Assembly (NCBI GenBank): GCA_027943245.1 | Contig: JANDJZ010000046.1 | Coordinates: 62,001 to 126,000, forward strand | Direction: 5' to 3' | Origin: Acanthamoeba sp. SK_2022b | Taxonomy: Eukaryota > Discosea > Longamoebia > Acanthamoebidae | Length of the DNA: 64,000 nt | Shown here: positions 10,634 to 23,237 of the stretch, one piece after another | How positions within the stretch are numbered: the stretch's first letter is position 1 | Layout: the number at the start of each line of letters is the position of its first letter | Made by a program: the position numbers and the translations under genes | Notes under the pieces: generated by a model | The model's input: only the letters and a program-made list of their open reading frames with translations | Database searches by the model: none | What the model was told of the DNA's origin: nothing

Positions 10634-13600
10634 CTATCGTACGATCTTGAAGGGGAGCGGGTCGGCGGTCCGCTGTCCGATGGTGATGCATGGGATGGAG
10701 GGCTCCCGCACGCTCGGCTCCCGCGAGTTTCGACCGCTGCCGCTGCTGCCGCGGGGAGTGACGGGGTCGCTCGAGCCCAGCAGCGCGCTGCTGTTGGCGG
10801 CAGCGGGCAGCTTCCAGGGCTCAAAGTAGGCGACGTAGAGTCGATGCCAACTGAAGTGGCCGTCGTTGCCGCCCGACGACGGGGACGCCTTGTGCTGTGG
10901 CCACAGAAGGCTCCGCGTGGAGAGCTTGGTGGCAAAGTGGGCGAACAGCTCGGCGTCCCGGAAGGCGCCGTGGCCGCCGGCCGAGGAGGCCTCGTAGCTC
11001 TGTCGACGCCGGCGGGTCTCGATCTCGCCGCTCTCGTTCTTGGTCAGCGTGCTGCGGCGTCGGCGGCGCAGCACCGCGCCCTCGGCGCCCGCCGCGCGCT
11101 GGCGCTTCTTGAAGAGGAAGCGCCACAGGGCCGGCGAGCAGTAGAGCTGCCGCCACTGCCGCGACGCCATCGAGAGACTGCAGAGCGATGCGGCGTCGAG
11201 GTAGTGGATGATGAGGAAGACCTCGCGCTCCGACAGCAGCGCGAAGGCGCCGTCGTAGCCGCCCGCCGGCGAGAGCGACGAGCGCCGCTGTCCGAGCATG
11301 CCCGCGTTCTCGCGGTCGCCCCGGTTCTTGCCCTCGACGGCGAACCACGCCTTCTTGGGCGGCTTGTCCCCGCCTAGTCCGTCAGGCGAGGCCGCGCCCT
11401 CTTGCGCGCCCGGCTTGAGGCGGAGGCTCAGGCGTCCGCTCAGCTGCGTGCCGCCCTGTTGGCCCTGGTAGCGCCAATCGGTGCGGTCTGGGCCGGGCGC
11501 TGTGGGGTGGTCGTCGCCGCGGAACGCCATCGACCTGGGTCGAGGCCGCACGGGGCTCGTCGCGGGCGTCCTCTCCTGTGAGACATCGCCGCCGCAGCCG
11601 CCGTCATCATGGGCGTCGACGGACGAGGTGGCGGCGAGGTTTGTCGCAGCCCGCCCGGCGCCGAGATTGACGCTGGATCGGCCGCGCGCAGCGCCGACCG
11701 AGGCGGAGATGCTCCCATACGATCCCGCGGCCGGTGCCCCTCCTCGGCCGTTGCCGATGCTTTCGCTGATGCGTCCATAGGCACCACCGCCGCCGAGGGG
11801 GCTGCTGGCGGGGGCGACACTCCCGTTCGTCGTTCCGTCGATCTTGTCGTACATTCCTCCGCTGGGTGCGGGCCCACTCGACGGAGGCTGAGGCTTGAGC
11901 TGATGCCGTTCGTGCTTCTTCTCCGGTGAGTCGGTGATGATGCCCTTCTTGATCATCAGCTCGACCAGCTCGTTGGCACGCCGGGCGCCGTCAGTGTGCC
12001 CGGCGCCCGGTCCCTCGAGCTCGGCCAGCGTCTTGCCAAAGGCCGCGGGAGGCTTGGCGGGTTCGGCAGGCAGCGGCGGCTGCGCGTCGGCCACGTAGGA
12101 GTCGCAGATTTCTTTCATGCGGCGACAAATGACGTCAAAGTCGGGACGCATGTCATCGCTCTCGCGCCAGCAGTCCCTCACTAGTGCCGCAAGCGAAGTC
12201 GGCGTATGGGCAGGGAGCTGTAAGAGAGAGAGAGAGAGAGAGACGCACACGCACACACACTTCTCAGTCCTACCGGTCGATCATCTCCAAAAAAAAGCAC
12301 GTTCGGAGTTAAACGGAGTCGCATGCGCACCTGAAGCCGGTCTCCCTTGAGGATCCGCAGGCCCGCGGTGACAGCGTCGTCGTTCCCGAAAGGCTCGGCG
12401 CCGTCCGTCAGGATCTCCCACACCACCACGCCGAACGACCACGAATCTTTGGGGAGGGGGCGAAGAGCGAAGAGCGAGTGAGAAAGGCAGTGCGATTGAC
12501 GAACCGGAGCAAGGCGAATGCGGGGAGCTTACCGCTCTTTAGAGAGAAGATGCGTTGGTGGGGATTGATGGCCTCGGGAGGCATCCACTTGAGCGGGCCC
12601 TCTCCCGTGGACGACGCGTAGACTCCTTCCTGTCCCAGCCTCGACAGTCCAAAGTCTAGCACAGACACAGACGGTGAGAACAGGGCATCAGCGCCTATTG
12701 TGTGCGTGCGTGCGAGAGAGAGAGAGATGGCAGCCATGTTGGCGACAGCGTGATACCTCCCACTTTGGCGTCGTACTCCCCGTTGATGTTCTTGGTGACC
12801 ATCACGTTGCGGCAAGCGAGGTCCCTGTGCACGACGCCCTCCCTATGGAGGTGGCACACCCCTGAGAGTCATGGAACGGACACAAGGAACACCCACGTTA
12901 GCGCCCGTCCACAAGGAAGGGGCGACGTTGCGATGGCCGCGGAGTTTAAATGAAAGGAGTTACCCGCGGCGATGCCGAGAAGCAGGTGTAGCTTGGACTT
13001 GAGCGGGATGGACTGGCTCTTGACGAGCTGGCGCGCATCGCCGAGAGGCAGATACTCGGTTACTATACAGATGTTGGGGACGCTGCTGCAGGCGCCCAGG
13101 AACTGCACCACGTTGGCATGCGGACGAATATTCCTGTCAATGGGAGGAAAACGCGCCGACAGTAGAGTCAGCAGGAGGAAAGAGGGGGCGTAAGATCGCG
13201 CAATTGGGTTGAGTGGTGTGTAAGGCGTGGGTAGATCAACCGAGAAGCGGGTAAAAGCTTTAGGGCGGCGTACATCCACACGCGCGACTCCTCGCGGAAT
13301 TCTTGGAGGAGCTGTTCCTGGATGGCCTTGTCCTTGAGCCTCTTCACCACGCACGGGCTGTTCCGCCATTTGGCCTGCGACGAGCCATGGAGAGCGGAGT
13401 GGAGGCGGTGATGGATCGTCTTAGGCTATCGCTGGTCGAGTCAGCGCGCAATGGCCAAGGGGAGCGACGTACCCGCCACACGATGCCAAAGTTGCCGGAC
13501 CCGATCTTTTCCTCGAGCACGAGTTCGTCGAACTCGATCTCCCACTTGGCCCGCAGGATGCGGCTCTCGATACGGTCACGTGGCATGAACGAGCGGCTGG

Positions 13601-15232
13601 GCTGCGATGACGAGAGCCTCAGCTCGACCACGGATTCCCCGTGCTGTTGTTGTTGCTGCTGCTGCTTCGCTTTGCTGCCCTCGACGGCCGAGTAGGAATG
13701 CGTTGAGGCCAATTGGACGACCGTGGGCGTAGGCAGCGTGGTCGTGTTCGAGTGATTGGCCTGAGCACCGCCGCTCGCACTTGGCTTGGAGGCGGTGGAT
13801 TCGGTCTCGCCTGCCGACGCGTCCTTGGGCAGGTAGCTCAGCGCAAACGCCCGCTGACGACCGGCGCCGCCGGCTCCATTGCGGCCCGAGAGGCCAGAGT
13901 CGATGGCCTCGCTCTCGGGTTTGTCGTAGGGCGCCGGCGAGGCGTAATGATGGCTCGGTGGCGGAAGGCTGAGCTTGCGCTGCCCCGTTACCAGCGAGCC
14001 TCCCTCGCTCGCTAGCGCTTGCGCCGGGCTCGCTGCTCGCCGTGGCTGCGGCGGCGTGGTGGTGGGCATCGCGCCGACCTGCGCCGTGGAGGAGCCGAGC
14101 CGAGCCCGCGTAGTGGTGGGCGAGTCGCTCATGAACCGCTTGAGCGGCTGCTGCTGGTGATGGTAGTGAGAGTGAGGGTGAGAGTGGTGATGGCCTCCAC
14201 CGCCCAGGTCTCGCCGGCCGACCCGGTGGTGTGGGTCGATTTCCTGTCGACCCAGATTGTCGACGCTCAGGCTGCGGCCCTTCTGTAGGTCGTCATCGTT
14301 GATGGCGCTGTAGTGCGACGAGGGGAAGTGCAGCAGTGGCGAGACGATGGGAGAGGGCGGCGGGGTCGAGGCAGGGATGGAGAGGGAGCCCGTCGACGCG
14401 GCGACGGGCGAAGAGGAGGAAGCGGTGGTGTGCGCCGGCGACGTGCGCGTGGAGGTGAAGGCGGGCGACGGCGGCGAGCAGGAGGAGGAGAGAGAGGAGG
14501 GCTGCGATGACGGCGGGGAGCGCAGGTAGGAGCCCGCTGGCGATCCGGGGGACGAGGAGAGGAGGTTGGGATGCTTGTCCCGGAGGTGTTGGATCTTTTT
14601 TAATATCTTTTTTCGAGGTCCTGCAAGGCGCAGCGGACCGGAGAGAGAGCGCGTGGACTGCGTGAGACCACACGATTATTTGAATTATAAAATTATTGTA
14701 CAAAATAGGAAAAATAAACCGCCCTGGAATTTTTGTTTTAATTGAAAACCCAAAAGAACGAGCCATTGGAATATTATTCATAAAAGAACACCCGAGAGCT
14801 GCATACGTAACGCCTTAGTATGACTGCTAGTTGTGGCCCAGATAAGTCTGAGAGCCAAAAAGGGGAAGGGGTAATAGTCGATGGGTGGGTGCGGTAGGTA
14901 CCGGTGGGGATGTTCATGTTTCGCAAATCGGTGTCGTTGAGCATGAGGAAGGACTCGAGGTCGATTTCCTCCTGCGTGAAGACCTCTGTGTACTTGTCCA
15001 GCCCGCCCGCGCTAAGCACCCGCACGATTTCGTTGGCCAACACGAACTCGCCCGACTCGTCCACCCCATGGGGTTGCTTGTCGTCTTCTCTCTTTTCCAT
15101 TTTGCTTCCAGCTTGAGGCGATGTGATGGGGATCGACAGAGCCGAACGAGCTGCAGCAGGGCCATCATTATCGGCTCGTCTGGGCAGGTAGCGAGGCGAT
15201 ATCAGGTCATAATGCCCGCCTGGCGTTGCCAT
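10634..15232 (-). CDS. SAM - tyrosine-kinase-like - F-box protein
   Basis: Eight exons (15232-14902, 14620-13473, 13374-13274, 13133-12964, 12861-12757, 12655-12533, 12446-12331, 12217-10634) give 1225 residues in frame. A SAM domain lies at about residues 65-125, ending PRKKILKKIQHL over the first intron. A long Ser/Pro/His-rich linker follows. The kinase domain has the glycine loop IGSGNFGIVWR, the lysine in CVVKRLKD, the catalytic loop HRDLACRN typical of tyrosine kinases, DFGLSR, KWMPPEAI and CWRESDDMRPDF. All key residues are present, so it should be active. The C-terminal tail is disordered and includes an F-box-like motif (LSEREVFLIIHYLDAASLC, then WRQLYCSPALWR). If functional, the F-box would bind Skp1 and couple the kinase to SCF ubiquitination; this is inference. 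It shares a 509 bp divergent promoter region with the BAR-SH3 gene. Confidence 0.85.
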
Positions 15233-15741
15233 CTTGGTCGTCGTCTTTCAATCCAACCACCTGATTAACAGCGCTCTGCCACCTCTCGATAGATTGGCTT
15301 CCTTGGCAATGGTTTTTTTGAATACGAAAGTCTGCGTGCTCCTGTGCGTCCCTCCTGGTCCTGTTGCGTGGTGCAGGTGTGGCGCACATTAATTACCCTG
15401 GGCGACCAAGGATAAAACCGGACAAAGCTTGTGCGCAGCTGGTTCGAGGAAGGAATCTGATACCCACAACGGCAAGCTTGGTTACCAAACAACTCCTGCA
15501 CGCACCACAGACGCCTGACTGGACCACCAGCACGTGGTGGCTGCGCCCACCCATCCAATGCGTTGGCTCAAGAACCGGGCGTCGACGCCGGCCGCCATCC
15601 TGGCCCGCAGCGAGCAAACACCAAAAACAGCCCTTGTCTCTAAATGGTTCGGGCCACGCCTCTCTCCTTAACAAGGAGCCAAGCTGACGGCACCTGAAGA
15701 GAAACAGCCGAGAAGAAGATACAAAGATAAAGAGCATCAGC

Positions 15742-17426
15742 ATGAGCTCCAAGGCTTCATTCAGTATCGGCGGCCTGAAGACGGTGGCGGGTCGCACGAA
15801 GCAGAAGGTGCTCCAGAAGATCGGAAAGGTGGAGGAGACAGTAGACCTCGCCTTCAATCAAGAGCATGACAAACTGGTGGCGCATAAGAAGATGATGAAG
15901 AAGATGGTCAAGAACTTGAAGGAGTATGGAAAGGCGCTCCGCAGTACGTGTTGCTCGTCCTGTGTGCGTGTGTGTGTTACGCCTCACTTACCCGCCCCTC
16001 TTCAGCCATCAGTACTTCCCACACCGTGCTGGGAGAGGGCATTGCGAGTTTCTACGACCCTTCCAACAGTCTCTACCAAGTTAACGTGAAGAATCAGCAG
16101 ATCATCTACGAAATTGACGCTGCCAGACAGAACCTGGTGCCGACCAACCATTTATGTGGAGTGGCCGTGCGCCAGAGGATCTTACTTTGCGGGCGCTTGG
16201 TTTTCCTCACGCAGGAAGATGCAATGGACGCTGACATAATCGTGCCTATGACGGCTTACATCGGCCAGTACAATGAAATCCTGAGTCGATGCAAGGAGAG
16301 GAACCGTCGCCGTATCGACATGGATCGCTTTAAGAATGAAGTGCGCGACCTCACCCTGCACCCCTCAGAAAAGCACCCCGGCAAGCTTCCCACGGTGCGT
16401 GTCAAGGAAGCCACTTTAATCCATCAGATCAGTGTGGCAAGCAATTATCAACATTTATTTGCGATGATCTAATTAAATGCGCAAGCCAGGCTCAAAGGAA
16501 CTACGCCCTGGCCAAGGCAGCGTTCGAGGAGCTCAACAGTGAGCTGTTGCGCGATATCCCCCTCCTCTACAGCGATCGACTCCAGTTCTTTGACCCCTGT
16601 TTTGCCACGGTAAGCGCCAGCAGCTACGCGTTTGGTCCCGAGGGGCCCGGTTTGTGGTGGCTGACTTACTGGTGGTGCGTTACACACCCGGCTGGGTAAA
16701 CAGCTCATCGCTGCTCAGTCGATGTACTACCAGACGGCGACCAACTTGTTCAACGAGGTCCTGGCGCAGCTCGGCCACATCGACCGCACGGCCGTACACA
16801 GGCATCCCCGCGTCATCACAGAGAACAGCTGTGCCAGCAAGAAGGTCTACTCCAAGGACGAAGACGATAACGACTCTGCCACTTCACACTACCAGGCCTA
16901 CAACACAAACTCGGCCGTGCCGCTCAACACTCCTTCGCCTTCCTCCGGCGGCGGCCTCTACGGTGGCCGTTCGCCTGCACCGCAGCACAACAACGCCCCA
17001 GGAGGCGGCTACGGTGCTCCCGGCGGCTACGGTGCTCCTGGCGGCTACGGTCAGGCGCCACAGCAGCACAACAACGCCCCAGGAGGCGGCTATGGTGCTC
17101 CAGGCGGCTACGGTCAGGCGCCGCAGCAGCACAACAACGCGCCTGGCGGGTTTGGCGCGGCGCCTACGCCACAGCTATCGGCCAGTGGTCGATCCCTCCC
17201 CACTCCTGGCCCTCGCCCTCCTATGCCTGGCCGGCCCTCAAACCCGCCGGCCGTGCGTCTGCCGCAGGCAAGAGCCCTCTATCCGTTCCAGGCCTCGGGC
17301 CCGCAGGAGCTGAGCTTCAACCCGGGCGAGATGCTTACCATCCACAAGCAGGCCGGCGAGTGGTGGGAGGCTGAGTCCAACGGCAGGCGCGGGCTCATCC
17401 CAGCCAACTACGTGCAGCTTGCGTGA
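15742..17426 (+). CDS. BAR-domain / SH3 protein (amphiphysin/endophilin type)
   Basis: Five exons (15742-15943, 16006-16136, 16215-16394, 16490-16609, 16704-17426) give 451 residues. The first 250 residues form a helical BAR domain with basic N-terminal segments (KTVAGRTKQKVLQKIG, HKKMMKKMVKNLKEYGKAL). A Gly/Gln/Asn-rich linker has near-identical repeats of APGGGYGAPGGYG with QAPQQHNN. The final 55 residues are a complete SH3 domain: ARALYPFQASGPQELSFNPG, EWWEAESNGRRGLIPANYV. BAR domains bend membranes, and SH3 domains bind proline-rich partners such as dynamin or WASP-pathway proteins, so a role in endocytosis or actin-driven membrane remodelling is expected. It is divergently arranged with the SAM-kinase gene. 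Confidence 0.9.
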
Positions 17427-18137
17427 GAGGGGACAGAGGTAATCAGACAAATACGTGTAACGAGCATTTGCGCTCGACCTGTGGTTTTCTCGCACTTTGA
17501 TAGCAACAAACCCACCAAGTCTCCGGAGCACACCGCTTCATTTCAAACACAGAAGAAGAAGAAACAGCACCTATCGACCTCTTCCGTTTCCCGCAACAAC
17601 ACGCAAGTAGACGCCGAGAAGGCCGCCTTCCACGGACACCAGCCCGCAGAAGCAGGCTCGAAAGAAAGAAAAAGCGAGGGAAATGCTCTTGGCCAATAGG
17701 AGTTTGATTTAGAGAAATTTCATATCTTTGAACGAATCGGAGTGCGAGGCCGTTTTACGTTTTTTCTGCCCCCCCCCCGATTTCATTTTGTCTTGGTTTC
17801 ATTTCGCGTCCCTCATCACCGCTTCATCACCGCGACCGTGGGTACTCGTGCGTCATTACGCTCAAGTGCTTGGGCTATTAAATTGTATAATTATTTAATT
17901 ATAACCTTTAATTATACGCTTTCTTTTACAGGGCAGGCAAGCCAACTGAACTGCGTCCTTTCGATCGAGAAGACCCCTTTCTTCTCCCGACCGAAACCGA
18001 ATCTTCGGGCCTTTGACTCGGACCGTTAGCCAACTATAACTCCGAAGGCGGCAAGCTTGGCCTCTGCCTCTCGATAACTACGGACTTTGGCTCCGATCAC
18101 AAGCGAACACAAACACATCACTACAGAATAAGCCACC
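17427..18137. other. Intergenic: 3' UTR of BAR-SH3 gene and upstream region of homeobox gene
   Basis: I see no coding exon here. An AT-rich island at about 17875-17930 stands out against the GC-rich surroundings and may mark a promoter or poly(A) region. The final 120 bases before the ATG at 18138 are likely 5' leader. Confidence 0.5.
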
Positions 18138-18833
18138 ATGGACGACATCGATGTGGAGGAGCTTCATCAACACGACTCCAATCCCGGGGCTCTCGACGGC
18201 GAGACCTCGATGCAGCACCAGCAGGCCGGTCACGCGGCGTCGGCTTCGGCTTCGGCCGCCGTGAGCTCGGTCGCTTCGCCGCACGCCCACGTCCACCACC
18301 AGCAACCGCACGCCCACCCGCAGCAGCAACAGCAGCTCGTCCACCCACACCACCACCAGCACCACGACCACCACGCCGCGCTCCAGCACCAGCAGCACAT
18401 GCACACGCAGGCCTTCCAACAGCACCAGCACCAGCAGCACCACCAGCACCAGCAGCACATGCACACGCAACATGGCCAGCCGCAGCCTCAACAGCACCAG
18501 CAGCATCAGCAGCAGCAGTTCCACCATCACCACCAGGCGCACGTGCACCAGCAGCTCCATATGCAGTACGCCGCGGCCGCGCAGCCCGATGGCGGTACCG
18601 CAGGACTTGGGGTGCACTCGCCCCAGTCGCAGCTCTGGCCCGGCCCGGCAGCCCAGCACCAGCACCAGCACCACCACGGCAACGGCATGGTCGGTGGTGC
18701 GCAGCACCCCCACCTCCATCACCACCCCCAACAACAACAGCAGCAGCCGCCCCAGCCCCAGCCCCACCCTCACGGGGCCCACCAGCACCACCAACACGCG
18801 CTGCATATCCAGTATAACGCCCAGCTGGCCTCC

Positions 18834-18866
<33 letters not shown>

Positions 18867-20924
18867 GCGCACATGCTCGCCCAGCAGCAGGCGGCGGCAT
18901 CGGCGTCGGACGGGAGTGGAGCAGACGACGACGACGACGACGATGATGACGAGGGCGGTAAGAAGGGAGGCAAGCGCAAGCGGCAGATGAAGTCGCCCGA
19001 GCAGCTCGCCATCCTCGAGAAGGAGTTCTCCATCTCGCCGCTGCCCAACAAGGAAACCCGCTACCGCATCAGCGCCCTCATCGGCCTCACCCCGCGTCAG
19101 GTTCAGATCTGGTTCCAGAACAAACGTAAATCTCCCCGCGCAATCGTTGTCGCTTTCGTTCTTTTTATCTCCGAGACCGCTCTTCGCTTTTCGTTCTTGG
19201 CTCCCTCCCCACCAAAGGATAGAGCGCTGATTGGACTCTACAATGCAGGGGCCAAGGTCAAGAACGCGCAGCGCAAGCGGAACCCCAACTTCAGCTTCCA
19301 GGGGACGCAGGCGCAGAGTGGCCAGAACGGCGGTGCCCCGCAGGCGCCGATGGCCGCACCTGGGATGTCGGCCGTGCCGCCCCACGCCCTCCCCGCTGCC
19401 GTCGGGAGCAAGGGTTCGCCCAAGCGCAGGAAGGTCGAGGAAGGCGAGGAGGTGCACTCGCCCCAGTTCCCGCAACAGCAGCAGCAGCAGCAGCAGCAGG
19501 GCCACTACCCGCATGCCCACCAACACGGCCAGCAGCTCATGCACCAGCATCAGCACCAGCACGGGCATCCTCATCAGCACCAGCACCAGCATCAGCACCC
19601 GCACGTCCACCCACAGCTTGCAGCCCAACAGCAGCAACAGCACGCCCAGCACCTCCAGCACGCTCAGCATATGCAGCACTCGCCGCATCTGCACGCGCAT
19701 CCCCATCCGCAGCTGGCCCCGCAGTACTACGCGGCCCAGGGCCTCCAATACTACCCGCCCCACGCTCAGCTCTCCCAGCAGCAGCAGCAGCAGCAGCCTC
19801 AGCAACACCAGCAGGGCCAGCAGACTCAGCAGCAGGTCCTTCACCACCAGCGAGTCAATCAGTTCCACCACCACCAGCAGCACCAACACCAACAGCAGCA
19901 GCAACAGCAGCAGATGATGATGCAGCGGCAACGAGAGGCCGAACAAACGGCGCTGGAGAAGCCAAAAGAGGAAGGCCAGGCGGCGCCCGCGTCGGTGCCC
20001 CACGCCAGCAACGAGCAGCAGGCGGCCACCGAAGAGCCGCAGCCGCAGCAGGGCGGGCCGACGAGTGAGGCCGCCGGTGTCCCAGCGTCGGGTGAAGCCA
20101 AGGCCGAGGGAGCCAGCGGAGAGGAACAGGAAGACGAGGAGTACGACGAGGAGGTCGAAGGCGAGGGCGAGGAGGGAGAAGGCGAGGGCGAGGAGGAAGA
20201 GGGCGACGAGGACGGCGGCGAGGAGGGAGAGGAGGCCGGCGGTGAGGCGAACGGCAACAGCATCTCGAGTCCGGCGGGCGACGTCGCCAAGGCCAAGGAG
20301 GCCAAGCCGGACGAAGGCGTCTCCGCCGCCTCCCTCGACGAGGTCCGGTTCCGAGTCAAGACCGTGTGCAAGAAGGCCAAGAAACTGGCCGACAACCGGT
20401 ACGGCCGCGCCGCATGGGCGTTGGGGTTGGCGTGGCTTTGGATCGACTGACTACCCCTCCCGTGCCACAACACAGAGAGGACGACCAGTGGGAAGACGAG
20501 TTCGAAGACATCGGCCAGGAGCTGATCCAGGAGGTCGAGCTGCTGCGAGAGAAGCTCGCGCCGCACCTGGCGTCGGCCGGCGACAACACCAACAACACGG
20601 CCAACGGCGAGAGCAGCGAGGCCTGTCTGAACCTTCTCACGGCCTTCACCGAGAGCCTTGCCCACGAGTGGCGTACGCTCTGCCTCCTCCCCCCCAAAAC
20701 CCAAACGCGCCTATGTGCACGCGGTGCTGACCCTGTCACGTGTGGTCGTTGCAGCCGTTGAAGTGGGGTCGGCCAAGGCCGAAGAGACGCGACAGGCCGT
20801 GGACAAGGAGATCAACCGCCTGTGGACGGACTCCTTCGCCCAGCTCCAGCCGGTCATGCCGCCCAAGGTCAGCTCCCGATGGACGCAGACAGCCAGCACG
20901 CTCAACGTGACCGAGAGCAGCTGA
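18138..20924 (+). CDS. Homeodomain transcription factor with long Gln/His tracts
   Basis: Four exons (18138-19125, 19249-20398, 20476-20672, 20755-20924) give 834 residues. A homeodomain sits at about residues 278-338: KRKRQMKSPEQLAILEKEFS, then LTPRQVQIWFQNKRAKVKNA. The first intron interrupts helix 3 inside WFQNKR, and the splice restores it exactly. An acidic run precedes the homeodomain. On both sides lie very long Gln- and His-rich stretches, typical of amoebozoan regulators. A Glu-rich block follows, then a charged helical C-terminus (EDDQWEDEFEDIGQELIQEV). The protein should act in the nucleus as a sequence-specific DNA-binding regulator; targets cannot be told. CAG/CAC coding repeats make length polymorphism likely. 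Confidence 0.9.
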
Positions 20925-21193
20925 AGACTCACACGCCCTACGCGCACGCCGCGTGGAGCTACCCCGGTCCGATTTTCGTTCTATTTTTCTTTGTGACCGC
21001 CGCGGTCGCAAACCCCAGAGCGTGGGAGGTGTATTCCCTCCTTCGCCCCTCTTGTACTCTTTACCCCGTGAGGTAGCTCTCGGCGTGTGCAAACAGGATA
21101 ATTTTGTTATTTCTATTAATAAATTTTAAAGAAAAAGAATAATAGGCAAACCTACGAAATCTGGTTTTGTTCGCTTTCAATTTGAGATTAGGG
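20925..21193. other. Intergenic spacer with AT-rich core
   Basis: The spacer between the homeobox gene and the RMND5 gene holds no coding exon. An AT-rich stretch at about 21100-21165 may combine a poly(A) signal area and a core promoter. Confidence 0.5.
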
Positions 21194-23134
21194 ATGAAGG
21201 GAGCGGGACACCAGCCCCAGCTCGAAGCCATAGGGAAGGACCTGGAGAGGCTGACCAAGCGACACAAGGTAACACACAAAAAGACCGAAGAGCAGATAGA
21301 CAAGCTTATTGCCGACCTGTCGCGATGCATCGAAAAGATGGACGCAGCCCAGGCGCAATCTGGTAGTCCTCCGCTTCATTTATTCCGTTTCGGTCCAGTA
21401 GATCCTGATCGTGTGATGGCGCAGAGGGGGCAGAGATGGGCGTGCAGATGGCGTTGGTAACGCTCAATCAGTCGGTGAAGCGTGCCGATGCTGCTACCAA
21501 GGTGGCGGCCGAGCAGCGTGAGTACCACAAGATACTCGCCAAGTTCAACAAGACCATCGAAAAGGTCGACCACCCACTCGGCCCTCCCCTCTTCTCCCTT
21601 TCCTCTCCTCTTTCTCCCTCCCTCACTCACGCCTTGTCTTGCCGCCTCTCCCTCTCCTCCCCCCTTGGCCACTTCAGCAATTCCCAATGAACATCACCAA
21701 AGCCTACCGCGACATCGAAATGGACAAGGTAGACGCAAGCCAACGCGCACGAGCACGAGCACGAGCACGAGCACGTTCAGTTGCTAAGAGAGTGTCGGTG
21801 TGGGCGGCGGTGGTTGGGGTGGCTGCTGTATAGGATCTGGTGAACGGGGTGGTCAACGAGCACCTGTACAGGGAGGGGTTCGTGGAGACGGCGCGCAAGT
21901 TCGAGGAGGAGGCCGGCGTGGAGATCGACCAGAAGCTCAAGCAGCCCCTCAGCGAGCTCCACGCCATCCTCCGCGCCCTCCGCCTGCGCAACCTCCAGCC
22001 GGCCATCCAGTACCGCGCCGCACTCCCCGTTTCCCACAGCCACCGGCGCTGGCCCACTGACCTGTCGTGTGGCTGCGGTGTTAGGTGGGCCGAGAAGACG
22101 AAGGCGGTGGCGGCGGCGGGGGAGGCGGGGGACAAGCCGGCGCACCTCCTATTCGACCTGCGGGCGATGGAGTACCTTCATCTCCTCAAGCAGCACAAGC
22201 GGAGGGAGGCCCTCGAGTACGCGCGGACGCACTTCCCCGCACACGCCCACACTCACATGTCCGGTAACAGGACTCGCCGCCTTCTCCCCCACCACTCCTC
22301 CCCAACTCACTGCGCTGTCGGCTGACCCCCCTCCCCCCGTGGCCGCTCCGCCACGACCATGACGACAGTGATACAGCGGCTGATGGGCTGTCTGGCGTTC
22401 ACGGAGAGCGGGCTGGAGCGATCGCCCTACGCCTCCTTCTTCACCGGGTCCGGCCGCTGGCACTCCCTGGAAGCCGTACGGCTGCCCCCACAGTGCCTCC
22501 TCCCGCCAAACCACCCTGACCAGAACCGCCCATCTCCTCTCCCTTCCCGACGCGCACACAGATCTTCGTGAGGGAGTACTGCGCCCATCTGGGGCTGCTG
22601 GGCGAGAGCCCTCTCACCACGGTGTACGCACGCGGCTTTGTGCGAGGAGTTCATTGGAGGATTGGTGGGGGGGGGGTTGCTCGCTGTACTGATGAGCGCG
22701 CAATGGGCATGGTCTGACCAGTGTGGACGAGGGCTGCAAAGTGCTGCCGAAGTTCGTCAAGCTGGCCGAGGTCATGGAGATGCAGGGCCGCACCCACGAA
22801 TGGCTCAACCTCGCGCAGCTCATCGTGCGTGGCCTCCCTCCCTTACCCCCCCCTGGTCGGTTTGAAGTAAGACGGCTGACCGGCGATGTGGATGCTGTCC
22901 GGGCGGTGGGAGTAGGTCGACGACTCGGGGCACAAGTACCACAGCCTGTTCGTGTGTCCCGTGTCCAAGGAGCCCTGCACGCCCGAGAACCCGCCCATGC
23001 TCCTCCTCTGCGGCCACATCATCTCGCAGGAGTCCCTCCACAAACTGCCCGTCCGCTCCCACTCGCACCGATTCAAGTGCCCCTACTGTCCCATGGAGCA
23101 AAAGGTGGCCCAGGCCACGCGCGTCTACTTCTGA
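21194..23134 (+). CDS. RMND5: RMND5/Gid2-type E3 ubiquitin ligase subunit of the GID/CTLH complex
   Basis: Nine exons (21194-21362, 21434-21564, 21678-21728, 21834-22009, 22085-22263, 22369-22475, 22562-22623, 22722-22824, 22916-23134) give 398 residues, close to the size of animal RMND5. The order is an N-terminal coiled region, LisH ([20 protein letters not shown]), CTLH/CRA ([39 protein letters not shown]) and a degenerate RING at the end ([34 protein letters not shown]). The missing early zinc ligands are normal for this family, whose partner MAEA supplies the other RING. The ligase degrades metabolic enzymes and other proteins marked by N-degrons. The first exon could start one Met earlier at 21167. 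Confidence 0.92.
21744..21777 (+). repeat. (GAGCAC)n short tandem repeat in intron
   Basis: About five GAGCAC-type units lie in the third intron of the RMND5 gene. Confidence 0.8.
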
Positions 23135-23237
23135 GATGCTCCGATGACCGCCACCACCACCCTCTCACGCCGACCACCACACATCGACGTTCTGTACAAA
23201 GACCTCCTCGTCCATTGTCACATATCACATGCCATTT

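Noticed and set aside
18078..20003. 641-residue open frame on the minus strand across the homeobox gene
   Set aside because: It is a Leu/Val-rich shadow of CAG/CAC repeats, crosses the homeobox intron, and has no domain.
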